Part shown: positions 26,263 through 33,658 of the stretch, one piece after another
Layout of the letters: each line of letters starts with the position of its first letter
Numbering within the stretch: position 1 is the first letter of the stretch
Origin: Streptomyces sp. HNM0574
GTDB taxonomy: Bacteria > Actinomycetota > Actinomycetes > Streptomycetales > Streptomycetaceae
NCBI RefSeq assembly: GCF_012726235.1
Contig: NZ_JAASAH010000002.1
Span: forward strand, 434,001 to 498,000
DNA length: 64,000 bases
Direction: 5' to 3'
The notes under the pieces: model-generated
Told to the model about the DNA's origin: nothing
The model's input: the letters and a program-made list of their open reading frames with translations, nothing else
Databases searched by the model: none
Position numbers and translations under genes: made by a program

Positions 26263-26478
26263 TCAGGCGTCGCGGGACAGTGCGCCGCGCTTGACCCCCG
26301 CTACGAAGGGTGCCCACGCAGTGGCCGGGAAGACCAGTACGCCTTGCGCCACGTCCTTGCTGTCGCGGACGGGGACCAGGCCATCGGCCCCGTCTGCCAC
26401 TTCGAGGCAGCTGCCCCCGTTGGAGTTGCTGTAGCTGGACTTTCGCCAGACAGAGGTCAAGTCTCGGGCGTCTCGCAT
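26263..26478 (-). CDS. DUF397 protein
   Basis: A 71-residue single-unit DUF397 protein: SVWRKSSYSNSNGGSCLEVA, GLVPVRDSKD, then VLVFPATAWAPFVAGVKRG. Its ATG lies inside the end of the XRE gene (22-bp overlap), so the two are translationally coupled and probably interact, as in other Streptomyces XRE/DUF397 pairs. A terminator hairpin follows, then a duplicated DUF397 gene. Confidence 0.92.
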   Translation of the reverse strand: MRDARDLTSVWRKSSYSNSNGGSCLEVADGADGLVPVRDSKDVAQGVLVFPATAWAPFVAGVKRGALSRDA

Positions 26479-27302
26479 GACGTGCAGTCCTCCATAGCCT
26501 CTCTGATCAGTTCCGCTGACTCACTGAGCGAGAGAGCGTTGGCGCGCAGAACGTCGTACTGCCTCCGCCAGCCCCGGACGTCAGCGGCGTCCTCATAGAG
26601 ATGGCTCACCTGGATGCCTTCTTCATACGCGACGCTGACGCCCTTCGGGAGTGTGAGGAGGTTGAGCGCGCCACCCATCAACGCGTGCAGCCCAGACCGG
26701 AACGGCATCACCTGAACCTTACTGTCCGGAGTATCCACCTGCTCAAGGAGCACTGCCAGTTGGTTATACGTCTGCTCCGGGCCGACGACCCGCCTCCACA
26801 GTACGGACTCGTCCAGGATCGCCCACCGCAGCGGATTACCCCCTGAAGTCCGTGGCTCCTGGCGCGACAACCGCGCTGCGACGAGCTCTTCCACCTCCTC
26901 CGCCGTCAAATGCTCCTGACAGCTCAAGAAGGCCCTCGCATAGTCCTCGGTCTGGAGCAGGCCCGGGACAACCTGCGGTTCGTAGACCTCGATGACGGTT
27001 GCCTTCGCCTCGAAGTCCATGAACCTCCGGTACTGATCCGGATGTGCCTCCCGCTTCACCAGTGCGTGCAGGCGGCCGAAGAAGCCGTCCAGGCCCAGGG
27101 CCAGGTCGAGTTTCGGGGGGAGGTCGGGTGGGGGCATCAGCTCGGCCGTTTCTACGCGGGCGAGGGTGCTCTTGCTGGAGTTGACGATCTTCGCGAGCTG
27201 GAGGAGTGACAGGCCCGCCTCCTCGCGGCGGCGGCGCAGTTCGCTGCCGAAGAAGTGGCGCGTCGACCTGTCGGGGGTGAGTGACTGCGACTGGAACCTC
27301 AT
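26457..27302 (-). CDS. XRE-family regulator with DUF5753 domain
   Basis: A 281-residue regulator. An N-terminal helix-turn-helix (GSELRRRREEAGLSLLQLAK, then IVNSSKSTLARVETAELMPP) is joined to a DUF5753 ligand-like domain with VIEVYEPQVVPGLLQTEDYA, LRWAILDESVLWRRV and KVQVMPFRSGLHALMGG. Members of this family (WhiJ-like) act with DUF397 partners in development or antibiotic control; the specific targets here are unknown. The first ATG is used. It overlaps the DUF397 gene downstream and is divergent from two small genes at 27485-28134 across a gap containing two inverted repeats. Confidence 0.92.
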   Translation of the reverse strand: MRFQSQSLTPDRSTRHFFGSELRRRREEAGLSLLQLAKIVNSSKSTLARVETAELMPPPDLPPKLDLALGLDGFFGRLHALVKREAHPDQYRRFMDFEAKATVIEVYEPQVVPGLLQTEDYARAFLSCQEHLTAEEVEELVAARLSRQEPRTSGGNPLRWAILDESVLWRRVVGPEQTYNQLAVLLEQVDTPDSKVQVMPFRSGLHALMGGALNLLTLPKGVSVAYEEGIQVSHLYEDAADVRGWRRQYDVLRANALSLSESAELIREAMEDCTSCETPET

Positions 27303-27416
27303 GTGTCCACATCCCTTGCCGTCCCACGGAGAGGTTGGGACGGCCGCTCTCGTCCCACCGCGCGGCTGGGACGACGACCCTCTGTTGTGGTCAACCCGGC
27401 GGTACCAGGCTGCTTG

Positions 27417-27455
27417 CTACGCAACGTAGTTGGCGAGGTCCCTGCCGCGCAGGGA
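27417..27455. promoter_or_regulatory. Divergent control region with two inverted repeats
   Basis: CTACG-CAA-CGTAG (27417-27429) and TCCCTGC-CGC-GCAGGGA (27439-27455) are perfect inverted repeats with 3-bp centres in the gap between the XRE gene and the small plus-strand genes. They are candidate sites for the XRE regulator. Confidence 0.5.
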
Positions 27456-27484
27456 TTTCGTATAAGAGACGGGAATACGCTGAG

Positions 27485-27799
27485 GTGTTCGCATTCATCA
27501 CCCGTTGTGCCGCGTTACTGCGGGCCGCGTTCGGGCCGGGAACGGGACGCAGGCGGCACGGCGGCGGACGTCACCGGAGCGGCGGGAGCGACGTCGCAAC
27601 GGCCCCGGCGCCGAGGCCGGACCCGCGCCCGCGCCGCCGACGCCGCGCCCTGTACGTCCGCGCCTTCGCCCCGCCCGCCCTGCCGGAGCACGTCCCCGGC
27701 CCCGGGCCGCACGAGGGGCGCATCGCGGGAGACGACTGCGCGCTGGTACGGCCGTACGTCCTCGCGCACGAGGCGGAGCGGGACGGGGCCGTCGCGTGA
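27485..27799 (+). CDS. Hypothetical basic protein
   Basis: About 104 residues from the GTG at 27485 (FAFITRCAALLRAAFGPGTG), with a Pro/Arg-rich middle and a recognisable end RRALYVRAFAPPALPEHVPG and DDCALVRPYVLAHEAERDG. I recall similar C-termini in small Streptomyces proteins next to XRE regulators; no function is assigned. The start is uncertain, with only a weak ribosome site. Its stop overlaps the next start (GTGA), so the two small genes are coupled. Confidence 0.6.
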   Translation: MFAFITRCAALLRAAFGPGTGRRRHGGGRHRSGGSDVATAPAPRPDPRPRRRRRALYVRAFAPPALPEHVPGPGPHEGRIAGDDCALVRPYVLAHEAERDGAVA

Positions 27800-28134
27800 C
27801 GGGGCACGGCCAGGGCCGTCACACGACGGAGGACGGAGAGGCGCTGCGGCTGCTGCCGTGGACGGGTGAGGGCGGGCAGTCGTGCTTCCTGGACGGCGGG
27901 GAGACGCCCGGCCCTGTGTCCAGGACGGCGGACGAGATGGAGCGTGTGCAGTTGCGGATGGGCGCCGAACTGCGGGTGTATGCACGGGAGTTGGCTTGCG
28001 AGGAGGCCGGGATGGAGGCGCGGGAGCTGCGCTACCTGGCCGGAAGGCTGTGCGAGGCGCTCGGGGACGCGCTGCGGATCGCGGAGAGCCGGGGCGCGCG
28101 GCTGGAGGGCCGGGCGCCCCGGTGGAAGGGGTGA
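27796..28134 (+). CDS. Hypothetical helical protein
   Basis: A 112-residue protein starting at GTG 27796, which overlaps the preceding stop. It opens with LRLLPWTGEGGQSCFLDGGE and continues with a helical region VQLRMGAELRVYARELACEE ... LRYLAGRLCEALGDALRIAE. The pattern matches a Streptomyces family found near XRE/ATPase regulatory genes. No catalytic motif is visible. It converges on the M20 amidohydrolase gene with only 5 bp between. Confidence 0.75.
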   Translation: MTGHGQGRHTTEDGEALRLLPWTGEGGQSCFLDGGETPGPVSRTADEMERVQLRMGAELRVYARELACEEAGMEARELRYLAGRLCEALGDALRIAESRGARLEGRAPRWKG

Positions 28135-28139
28135 GGGCG

Positions 28140-29414
28140 TCAGCCGCGGGTGTCCAGGAGGGCGGCGGCGGTGAAGAGTTCGACGCCGATGCCGATGGCG
28201 CGTTCGTCGACGTCGAAGTCGCCCTGGTGCAGGTCGCGGACGCGGCGTTCGCCGGGGGTGCGGACGCCGAGGCGGGCCATGGCGCCGGTGACGTGTTCGA
28301 GGTACCAGGAGAAGTCCTCGCCGCCGAGGCTCTGTTCGGTCGGCTCGACCGCGTGCGCGCCGGCGCGGGCCGTCATGGCCTCGTGCAGCAGCTCCGTCAC
28401 CCGGGCCTCGTTGACGACGGGCGGGACGCCGCGCACGTACGTCACCTCGGACTTGGCGCCGTGCAGGGTGGCGACCTCGTCGATCGCCGCGTGCACCAGA
28501 TCGGGGGCCTGCCGCCAGGCGGGGAGGTCCAGGCAGCGGACCGTGCCGGAGAGTTCGGCCTCCTGCGGGATGACGTTGCAGGCGTGGCCGGAGACGACGC
28601 GGCCCCAGGTGACGCTCATGCCGCTGCGGGCGTCCACGCGGCGGGAGAGCAGCGCGGGGACCTCCGTGACGATCTTCGCGGCGGCGTTGACGAGGTCGGT
28701 GGTCAGATGCGGGCGGGCGCTGTGCCCGCCGGGGCCGCTGAGCTTGACCTCCAGCCGGTCGCAGGCGGAGGTGATGGGTCCGGTACGCAGGCCGATCTTT
28801 CCGACGTCGACGCGCGGGTCGCAGTGCACGGCGATCACCCGGCCCACGCCCTCCAGGACGCGGCCCTCGATGGCGTCGGTGGCGCCGCCGGGCATCAGCT
28901 CCTCGGCGGGCTGGAACAACAGACGGACGGAGTGCGGGAGTTGACCCGCGCGGGCGAGCTCGGCGAGGACGAGCCCGGCGCCGAGGACGACGGTGGTGTG
29001 CACGTCGTGGCCGCAGGCGTGCGCGCGCTCGGGGACCGTCGAGCGGTACGGCACGTTCTTCACGTCGGGGATGGGCAGCGCGTCGATGTCGGCGCGGAGC
29101 GCCAGCAGCGGCCGCACGCCCTCCCCCTCGGGGGCCAGATCCGGGTGCACGTCGCAGATGAGGCCGGTGCCCAGCGGCAGGACCCGGGGACGCAGTCCTG
29201 CCTGCTCCAGCCGGGCCTTGAGGGCCGCGGTGGTGCGGAACTCCTGATTTCCCAGCTCGGGGTGCATGTGCAGATCTCTGCGGAAGGCGATCAGCTCGGC
29301 GCGCAGCTCCTCGGTGAGGATTCCGGGGAGCTGGGGCAGCGCTTCGGGCGGAGCGTTCCGTGGTGCCGGGCGGGTCGGGTCCACCTCCGGCTCAGGGGAC
29401 AGGAGTTCGTTCAT
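28140..29414 (-). CDS. M20-family amidohydrolase/peptidase
   Basis: A 424-residue metal-dependent amidohydrolase of the AmhX/hippurate hydrolase type. Motifs: FRRDLHMHPELGNQEF, LLALRADIDALPI, AHACGHDVHTTVVLG (metal His/Asp), LLFQPAEELMPGG (catalytic Glu pair), a dimerisation domain with GPGGHSARPH, and SLGGEDFSWYLEHV near the end. Such enzymes release acyl groups or amino acids from N-acyl compounds. The ATG at 29414 is preferred over GTG/ATG extension to 29477. An inverted-repeat site similar to the nucleoside-operon box lies upstream at 29554-29571. Confidence 0.92.
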   Translation of the reverse strand: MNELLSPEPEVDPTRPAPRNAPPEALPQLPGILTEELRAELIAFRRDLHMHPELGNQEFRTTAALKARLEQAGLRPRVLPLGTGLICDVHPDLAPEGEGVRPLLALRADIDALPIPDVKNVPYRSTVPERAHACGHDVHTTVVLGAGLVLAELARAGQLPHSVRLLFQPAEELMPGGATDAIEGRVLEGVGRVIAVHCDPRVDVGKIGLRTGPITSACDRLEVKLSGPGGHSARPHLTTDLVNAAAKIVTEVPALLSRRVDARSGMSVTWGRVVSGHACNVIPQEAELSGTVRCLDLPAWRQAPDLVHAAIDEVATLHGAKSEVTYVRGVPPVVNEARVTELLHEAMTARAGAHAVEPTEQSLGGEDFSWYLEHVTGAMARLGVRTPGERRVRDLHQGDFDVDERAIGIGVELFTAAALLDTRG

Positions 29415-29553
29415 GGGGCGAAGATTAGGCGCAGCGCACAAGCAACTGACAGCGGTTCCGGGAAAGTTCAGCCCCACAGGGGACGAAAAACTGGGCCGGG
29501 CGGAGGTTATGTCCGGTTGCCGCTGGGTATAACTCTGCGCTTTGCCGTAGACA

Positions 29554-29571
29554 CCGCGTAGACGATCTACG
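29554..29571 (-). promoter_or_regulatory. Operator-like inverted repeat upstream of the amidohydrolase
   Basis: CCGCGTAGA (29554-29562) leads into CGTAGA-CGA-TCTACG (29557-29571). It resembles the ACGCGCGTAGA boxes at 2235 and 18521 but is less exact. Confidence 0.4.
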
Positions 29572-29583
29572 TCACGGCGGCGG

Positions 29584-30990
29584 TCACGTCACGGACGGGC
29601 CGGGGGCGCTCGGCGCTCCGGGCGAGCCCAGCCTGCGGGCGCCGCGCGCGGTGCCCGTCACCCCGGAGAGGAAGCCCTCGGCGCGCGGGGAGGCCCCGTC
29701 GGTGAGCCAGGACGGGTCGATGTCGCAGACGGCGACGGTCACCGGCGTCCCCGTCAGGGCGAGCGGCAGGGTGTGCACGACCGTCGAGGGGAAGCTGAGG
29801 ATGGTGCGGCCGATGGGGCCGCGCCGGGCGACGAGTTCGAGCGGCAGGTCGGGGCGGACGATCTCCAGCCCGGTGGCCGCGGTGACCTGCGCCAGCTTCT
29901 CGGCGTTCTCGCGGCGGTGCGCGAAGTAGCGGGTCGCGCCGTGCGCGCGGGCGAGTTCGGCGACGGCCTCCAGGTAGCGGTCCATGTCGACGACGCCGGT
30001 CTCGACGAGCGAGGTGCCGACCAGGTCGGTGCCGCGGGTGAGCCGGGGCGGGCCGAAGCGGGAGCGGGTCCAGGCGAAGGCGTTCCGGGTGAGGGCGACG
30101 CCCAGATCCGCGACGGAGTCCTCGACCGGCATCGAGGAGAACAGCTCCACCCGGCGTCCGGGCCCCGGGGTGAGGCGGCTGCGGGCGCGCTGCGAGAAGG
30201 GGGCGAAGAGGGCGGCGCGGGGGCCGCCGGCGCCCTTGCGGTGCCAGCGTACGAAGCGTTCGCTGCGGGCGAGTTGGGCGGCGAACTCCATGGTGGCCGT
30301 GCCGTCGTCGACGACCACGACCTCGGGTGCCGAGGTGAGCGTGAGCAGCAGCTGCACGTAGCGGGAGAAGGGGTCGCCGATGACGATGCGGCGGGCCCTG
30401 CGGAGCGGGGCCGCGAGGGAGCCGATGGTCTTCACGGGCGCGGCGGCGCCGTCCCGCGCCTCCTGCCAGTCGACGGTGAGGCCCTCGTCGCGGGCGAGTT
30501 CGGCGACGCGGCGGAGCTGGCCGCGGGTCATCGGGTCGTGCGGGGCGAGGACGACGACGGTGAGATCGGGGCCGGTGCGGGCGCCGCCCGCGATCCGGTA
30601 GCGGTCCGCGGGGTCGGTTTCGTCCTCGTCCCAGTCCGGCACCGGGTCGCCCTCGTCACCCTCCTCGTACGGGAGGGGCGGGCCCGTGTCGGTGTCCTCC
30701 GGCTCGCCGGGGAGCGGCTCGTCCTCGTCGGGGACGGCGGCTCCGGGGGTGAGGCCGGGGTCCAGTCCGGCGGCCACGGTGTCCGGGACGCGTCTCTCCG
30801 TGGCCTCCCGCCGGGCCCGGCGCTCGCGTGCGACGGCCGGGTCCTGGAAGGCCCACTCCAGGACGTTCAGGAGTTGTACGGGGCTCTCGACGAAGGCGAG
30901 TGTCCCGCCGCCCCCGCGGCGGGTGCCCCGGCCGGACGCGGCCGTCTCCGGGGCGGTCGGGCCGGGGCGCGGCCCTTCGGATCTGCTCAA
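29584..30990 (-). CDS. Polysialyltransferase-family glycosyltransferase
   Basis: A 468-residue protein resembling the alpha-2,8-polysialyltransferase (POLYST) family. The family start is GTLAFVESPVQLLNVLEW (about residues 29-46). A highly acidic, proline-rich insert follows (about 85-135). The core contains VVVVDDGTATMEFA (D/E-D-G motif) and SFPSTVVHTLPLAL near the end (S-S/T motif); the HP motif is not obvious (YFAHRREN is nearby). It likely adds a nonulosonic acid to a wall polymer. TTG start at 30990, with GGAG 7 nt upstream. It is downstream of the NeuB-like gene, separated by a strong hairpin. Confidence 0.75.
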   Translation of the reverse strand: MSRSEGPRPGPTAPETAASGRGTRRGGGGTLAFVESPVQLLNVLEWAFQDPAVARERRARREATERRVPDTVAAGLDPGLTPGAAVPDEDEPLPGEPEDTDTGPPLPYEEGDEGDPVPDWDEDETDPADRYRIAGGARTGPDLTVVVLAPHDPMTRGQLRRVAELARDEGLTVDWQEARDGAAAPVKTIGSLAAPLRRARRIVIGDPFSRYVQLLLTLTSAPEVVVVDDGTATMEFAAQLARSERFVRWHRKGAGGPRAALFAPFSQRARSRLTPGPGRRVELFSSMPVEDSVADLGVALTRNAFAWTRSRFGPPRLTRGTDLVGTSLVETGVVDMDRYLEAVAELARAHGATRYFAHRRENAEKLAQVTAATGLEIVRPDLPLELVARRGPIGRTILSFPSTVVHTLPLALTGTPVTVAVCDIDPSWLTDGASPRAEGFLSGVTGTARGARRLGSPGAPSAPGPSVT

Positions 30991-31011
30991 GGCGTGACTC
31001 CGTGGTCCCTT

Positions 31012-31049
31012 GGCCCGCGGGCCCCCGGAACGCCGGGGGACCGCGGGCC
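31012..31049 (-). terminator. Hairpin between neuB-like and POLYST genes
   Basis: GGCCCGCGG-g-CCCCCGG (31012-31028) pairs with CCGGGGG-a-CCGCGGGCC (31033-31049) with one mismatch and a 4-nt loop. It may terminate or attenuate transcription into the downstream glycosyltransferase. Confidence 0.8.
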
Positions 31050-31078
31050 GTTCAGAGCGTGCAGAGCGTTCCGGCGGG

Positions 31079-32014
31079 TCAGACCGTGACCGGGGTGCCG
31101 GCCTGCTCGGCCTCCTCGGCCTCGGCGACGACGCCCTTGACGCGGCGGAGCTTCGACATCGGCTTCAGCTCGCTGTCGTAGACCTTCTTCACGCCGTCAC
31201 CGAGGGACTCCTCGATGGTGCGGATGTCCCGCACCAGGCGCACCAGGCCCTGCGGCTCGACGGAGGCGGCCTGGTCGGAGCCCCACATCGCGCGGTCGAG
31301 GGTGATGTGCCGCTCGACGAAGCAGGAGCCGAGGGCGACGGCGGCGAGGGTGGTCTGGAGACCGGTCTCGTGGCCGCTGTAGCCGATCGGCACGTTCGGG
31401 AACTCGTTCTGCAGGGTGTGGATCATCCGCAGGTTGAGCTCCTCGGCCTTCGACGGGTAGGTCGAAGTGGCGTGGCAGAGAACGATGTTCTCGCTGCCCA
31501 GGACCTCCACCGCGTGCCGGATCTGCTTCGGGGTGGACATGCCCGTGGAGAGGATGACGGTACGGCCGGTGGCGCGCATGGCGCGCAGCAGCTCGTCGTC
31601 GGTGAGGGAGGCGGAGGCCACCTTGTAGGCGGGGACGTCGAACTTCTCCAGGAAGGCGACGGACTCCACGTCCCACGGGGAGGCGAACCAGTCGACGCCG
31701 CGCTTCTTGCAGTACTCGTCGATGGCCCGGTAGCCGTCCTCGTCGAACTCGACGCGGTGCCGGTAGTCGATGTACGTCATCCGGCCCCAGGGGGTGTCGC
31801 GCTCGATCTCCCACTGGTCGCGCGGGGTGCAGACCTCGGGAGTGCGCTTCTGGAACTTGACGGCGTCGCAGCCGGCCTCGGCCGCGGCGTCGATCAGCGC
31901 GAAGGCGTTCTCCAGCTCACCGTTGTGGTTGATGCCGATTTCACCGGTGACGTACACGGGGTGGCCGGGGCCGACGAGACGGCTGCCGAGGGTGCGAAGG
32001 CGGTTGGTGCTCAT
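31079..32014 (-). CDS. NeuB-family nonulosonic acid synthase
   Basis: Condenses phosphoenolpyruvate with a hexose (ManNAc, mannose or a phosphate of these) to make a nine-carbon acid such as Neu5Ac or KDN. The 311-residue TIM barrel shows YVTGEIGINHNGELENAFAL (metal/PEP site), CDAVKFQKRTPEVC, YKVASASLTDDELL, ILSTGMSTPKQIRHAVE, CHATSTYPSKAEELNLRMIH, and GYSGHETGLQTTLAAV with VERHITLDRAMWGSD. The protein ends soon after the barrel, without the C-terminal SAF (antifreeze-like) domain of E. coli NeuB (346 residues). ATG start; 18 bp after the NeuA-HAD fusion gene, so cotranscribed. Confidence 0.92.
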   Translation of the reverse strand: MSTNRLRTLGSRLVGPGHPVYVTGEIGINHNGELENAFALIDAAAEAGCDAVKFQKRTPEVCTPRDQWEIERDTPWGRMTYIDYRHRVEFDEDGYRAIDEYCKKRGVDWFASPWDVESVAFLEKFDVPAYKVASASLTDDELLRAMRATGRTVILSTGMSTPKQIRHAVEVLGSENIVLCHATSTYPSKAEELNLRMIHTLQNEFPNVPIGYSGHETGLQTTLAAVALGSCFVERHITLDRAMWGSDQAASVEPQGLVRLVRDIRTIEESLGDGVKKVYDSELKPMSKLRRVKGVVAEAEEAEQAGTPVTV

Positions 32015-32032
32015 GGAGAAAAGATCTTTCTG

Positions 32033-33358
32033 CTAGAGGGAGGGCTGCAGCGGCTGCTGCACCGGCTGCTGCGTGGGCTGCTGCAAGGAGGGGCCGAGAA
32101 TCCACGAGGCGATCTCGCGGACCGCGCCCCCTCCGCCGGGCGCCGAGGTGACGGCGCGCGCGGCGTCGCGGACGACGTCGTGCGCGCCCGCGACCGCTAC
32201 CGGCCAGCCGACGAGGCCGAAGCACGGCAGGTCGTTGACGTCGTTGCCGACGTAGAGCACGCGCTCGGGCGCGATGCCCTGCTCCTCGCACCACTGCTTC
32301 AGGGCGAGGTCCTTCCGGTCGATGCCGTGCAGCACGGGGACCTGGAGCTTCCTGGCCCGTGCGGCGACGACCGGGTTCACTTCCGTGGACAGGATCAGCA
32401 GCGGGAGCTCCGCCCTGCGGAGCGCCGCGATGCCGAGTCCGTCGCCGCGGTGGACCGCGACGACCTCCCGTCCATCGGCGTCGACGAGCACCCTGTCGTC
32501 GGTCTGGGTGCCGTCGAAGTCCATGACGATCGCGTCGATGTCGTCCCGTCCGGGCAGGACGCCCCGGCCGGACGGGCCGTCGAACTCCGCGCCGCGGCCG
32601 TTGACTTCGGCAGCGGAGAGCGGGGCGCCGTCGAGCAGCGGCGCGAGGGCGCGAGCCCGGTCGAGGTCGTGCGGATCGTCGATCTCCAGGACGCGGGCCG
32701 GGTCGGTACGGACCGGCTCGGTGCGCCCGAAGAAGCGGTGGCCTGCCTTCCGGAAGCCGGCGGCGTCCATGGCGTACGCGGCGCCGGTCTCCAGCAGGTC
32801 CTGCGGGCGGTCCTGGCGGCGCGGCCGGAACGCCTTGTCGTGGTTGACGCCGACGCCGCCGCCGGTGCCGCCGGTGCCGTCGTCGGCCCGCCACACGAAG
32901 CCGTGGAACGGCGCGACGGTCAGCGCGCTGTCGGCGCCCTGCCGGGCGACCGCGTCGGCCACCCCGGCCACGTCCTCGGGACGGAGGAAGGGGCTGGTGC
33001 ACTGGACGAGCAGGACGACGTCGACGGCCTCCTCGTGCCGGGCCTCGTAGACGTCCATGGCGTGCAGCACGGCGGCCTCGCTGGTGGCCAGGTCGCCGGC
33101 GATCTCGGCCGGGCGCTCGACGACGCCGGCGCCTGCGGCGCGGGCCGCCTCGGTGATCTCCGGGTCGTCGGTGGAGACGACGACGCCCGTCACGGGCCCG
33201 GCCTCCAGGCAGGCCCGGACGGCACGGGTGACCAGCGGGACGCCCGCGACCGGGGCGAGATTCTTCGCGGGCACGCCCTTGGAGCCGCCGCGCGCGGGGA
33301 TCACCGCGAGGACGCGGGGCGCCGAGCCCGGGGCTGTCGCCGGGTGCGAGTCAGTCAT
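32033..33358 (-). CDS. Acylneuraminate cytidylyltransferase fused to KdsC-type phosphatase
   Basis: A 441-residue bifunctional protein. Residues about 15-235 form a NeuA/KdsB-type CMP-sugar synthetase: LAVIPARGGSKGVPAKNLAP, GVVVSTDDPEITEAARAAGA, VVLLVQCTSPFLRPEDV. Residues about 275-430 form a HAD phosphatase of the KdsC/8-phosphate type: IVMDFDGTQTDDRVLVDADG, LILSTEVNP, VLYVGNDVNDLPCFGLVGWP. It would dephosphorylate the nonulosonate-9-phosphate and activate the free acid with CTP. The C-terminus is a Gln/Pro-rich tail (QQPTQQPVQQPLQPSL). The ATG at 33358 has GAGGAG upstream; the frame beyond it lies in a repeat. Upstream of the NeuB gene. Confidence 0.92.
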   Translation of the reverse strand: MTDSHPATAPGSAPRVLAVIPARGGSKGVPAKNLAPVAGVPLVTRAVRACLEAGPVTGVVVSTDDPEITEAARAAGAGVVERPAEIAGDLATSEAAVLHAMDVYEARHEEAVDVVLLVQCTSPFLRPEDVAGVADAVARQGADSALTVAPFHGFVWRADDGTGGTGGGVGVNHDKAFRPRRQDRPQDLLETGAAYAMDAAGFRKAGHRFFGRTEPVRTDPARVLEIDDPHDLDRARALAPLLDGAPLSAAEVNGRGAEFDGPSGRGVLPGRDDIDAIVMDFDGTQTDDRVLVDADGREVVAVHRGDGLGIAALRRAELPLLILSTEVNPVVAARARKLQVPVLHGIDRKDLALKQWCEEQGIAPERVLYVGNDVNDLPCFGLVGWPVAVAGAHDVVRDAARAVTSAPGGGGAVREIASWILGPSLQQPTQQPVQQPLQPSL

Positions 33359-33658
33359 GTCGGCTCCTCGAAGGGTCGGGAGAGATGCGCCCCGAAAGGG
33401 GCGCGGGGAACTGCGCGAACGGCCCGAACGCACCCGCACGCGACGATGGACAGGAAGGGGCACCCCGAGATCCGCCGAGCACCCGGCGACGGGGGCGCTG
33501 CGCTTGCCAGCCCTGCGCCTCGGCGCAGACCTCCCAAGCGCAGTGCGGGAGTTGAGGGGCGCGGGGAACTGCGCGCTCGGCCGGGGCGCACCCGCACCCG
33601 GCGCCGCACACGAGGCGCCACCCCGCGCTCCGCCTCCGGCGCGACGCCGCGCCCCCGC
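33359..33658. repeat. Dispersed intergenic repeat, locus 2
   Basis: This gap between two minus-strand genes holds module A (GGGGCGCGGGGAACTGCGC) near 33399-33417 and 33556-33574, and module B at 33494-33540 (CGCTGCGCTTGCCAGCCC, hairpin, CTCCCAAGCG). There is no gene; the RBS of the NeuA fusion lies at the right-hand edge of its own gene start. Confidence 0.85.

Noticed and set aside
30580..30750. The acidic insert in the first POLYST protein as a frameshift artefact.
   Set aside because: The frame stays open with normal third-position GC and similarity resumes in the same frame on both sides, so it is a true low-complexity insert.
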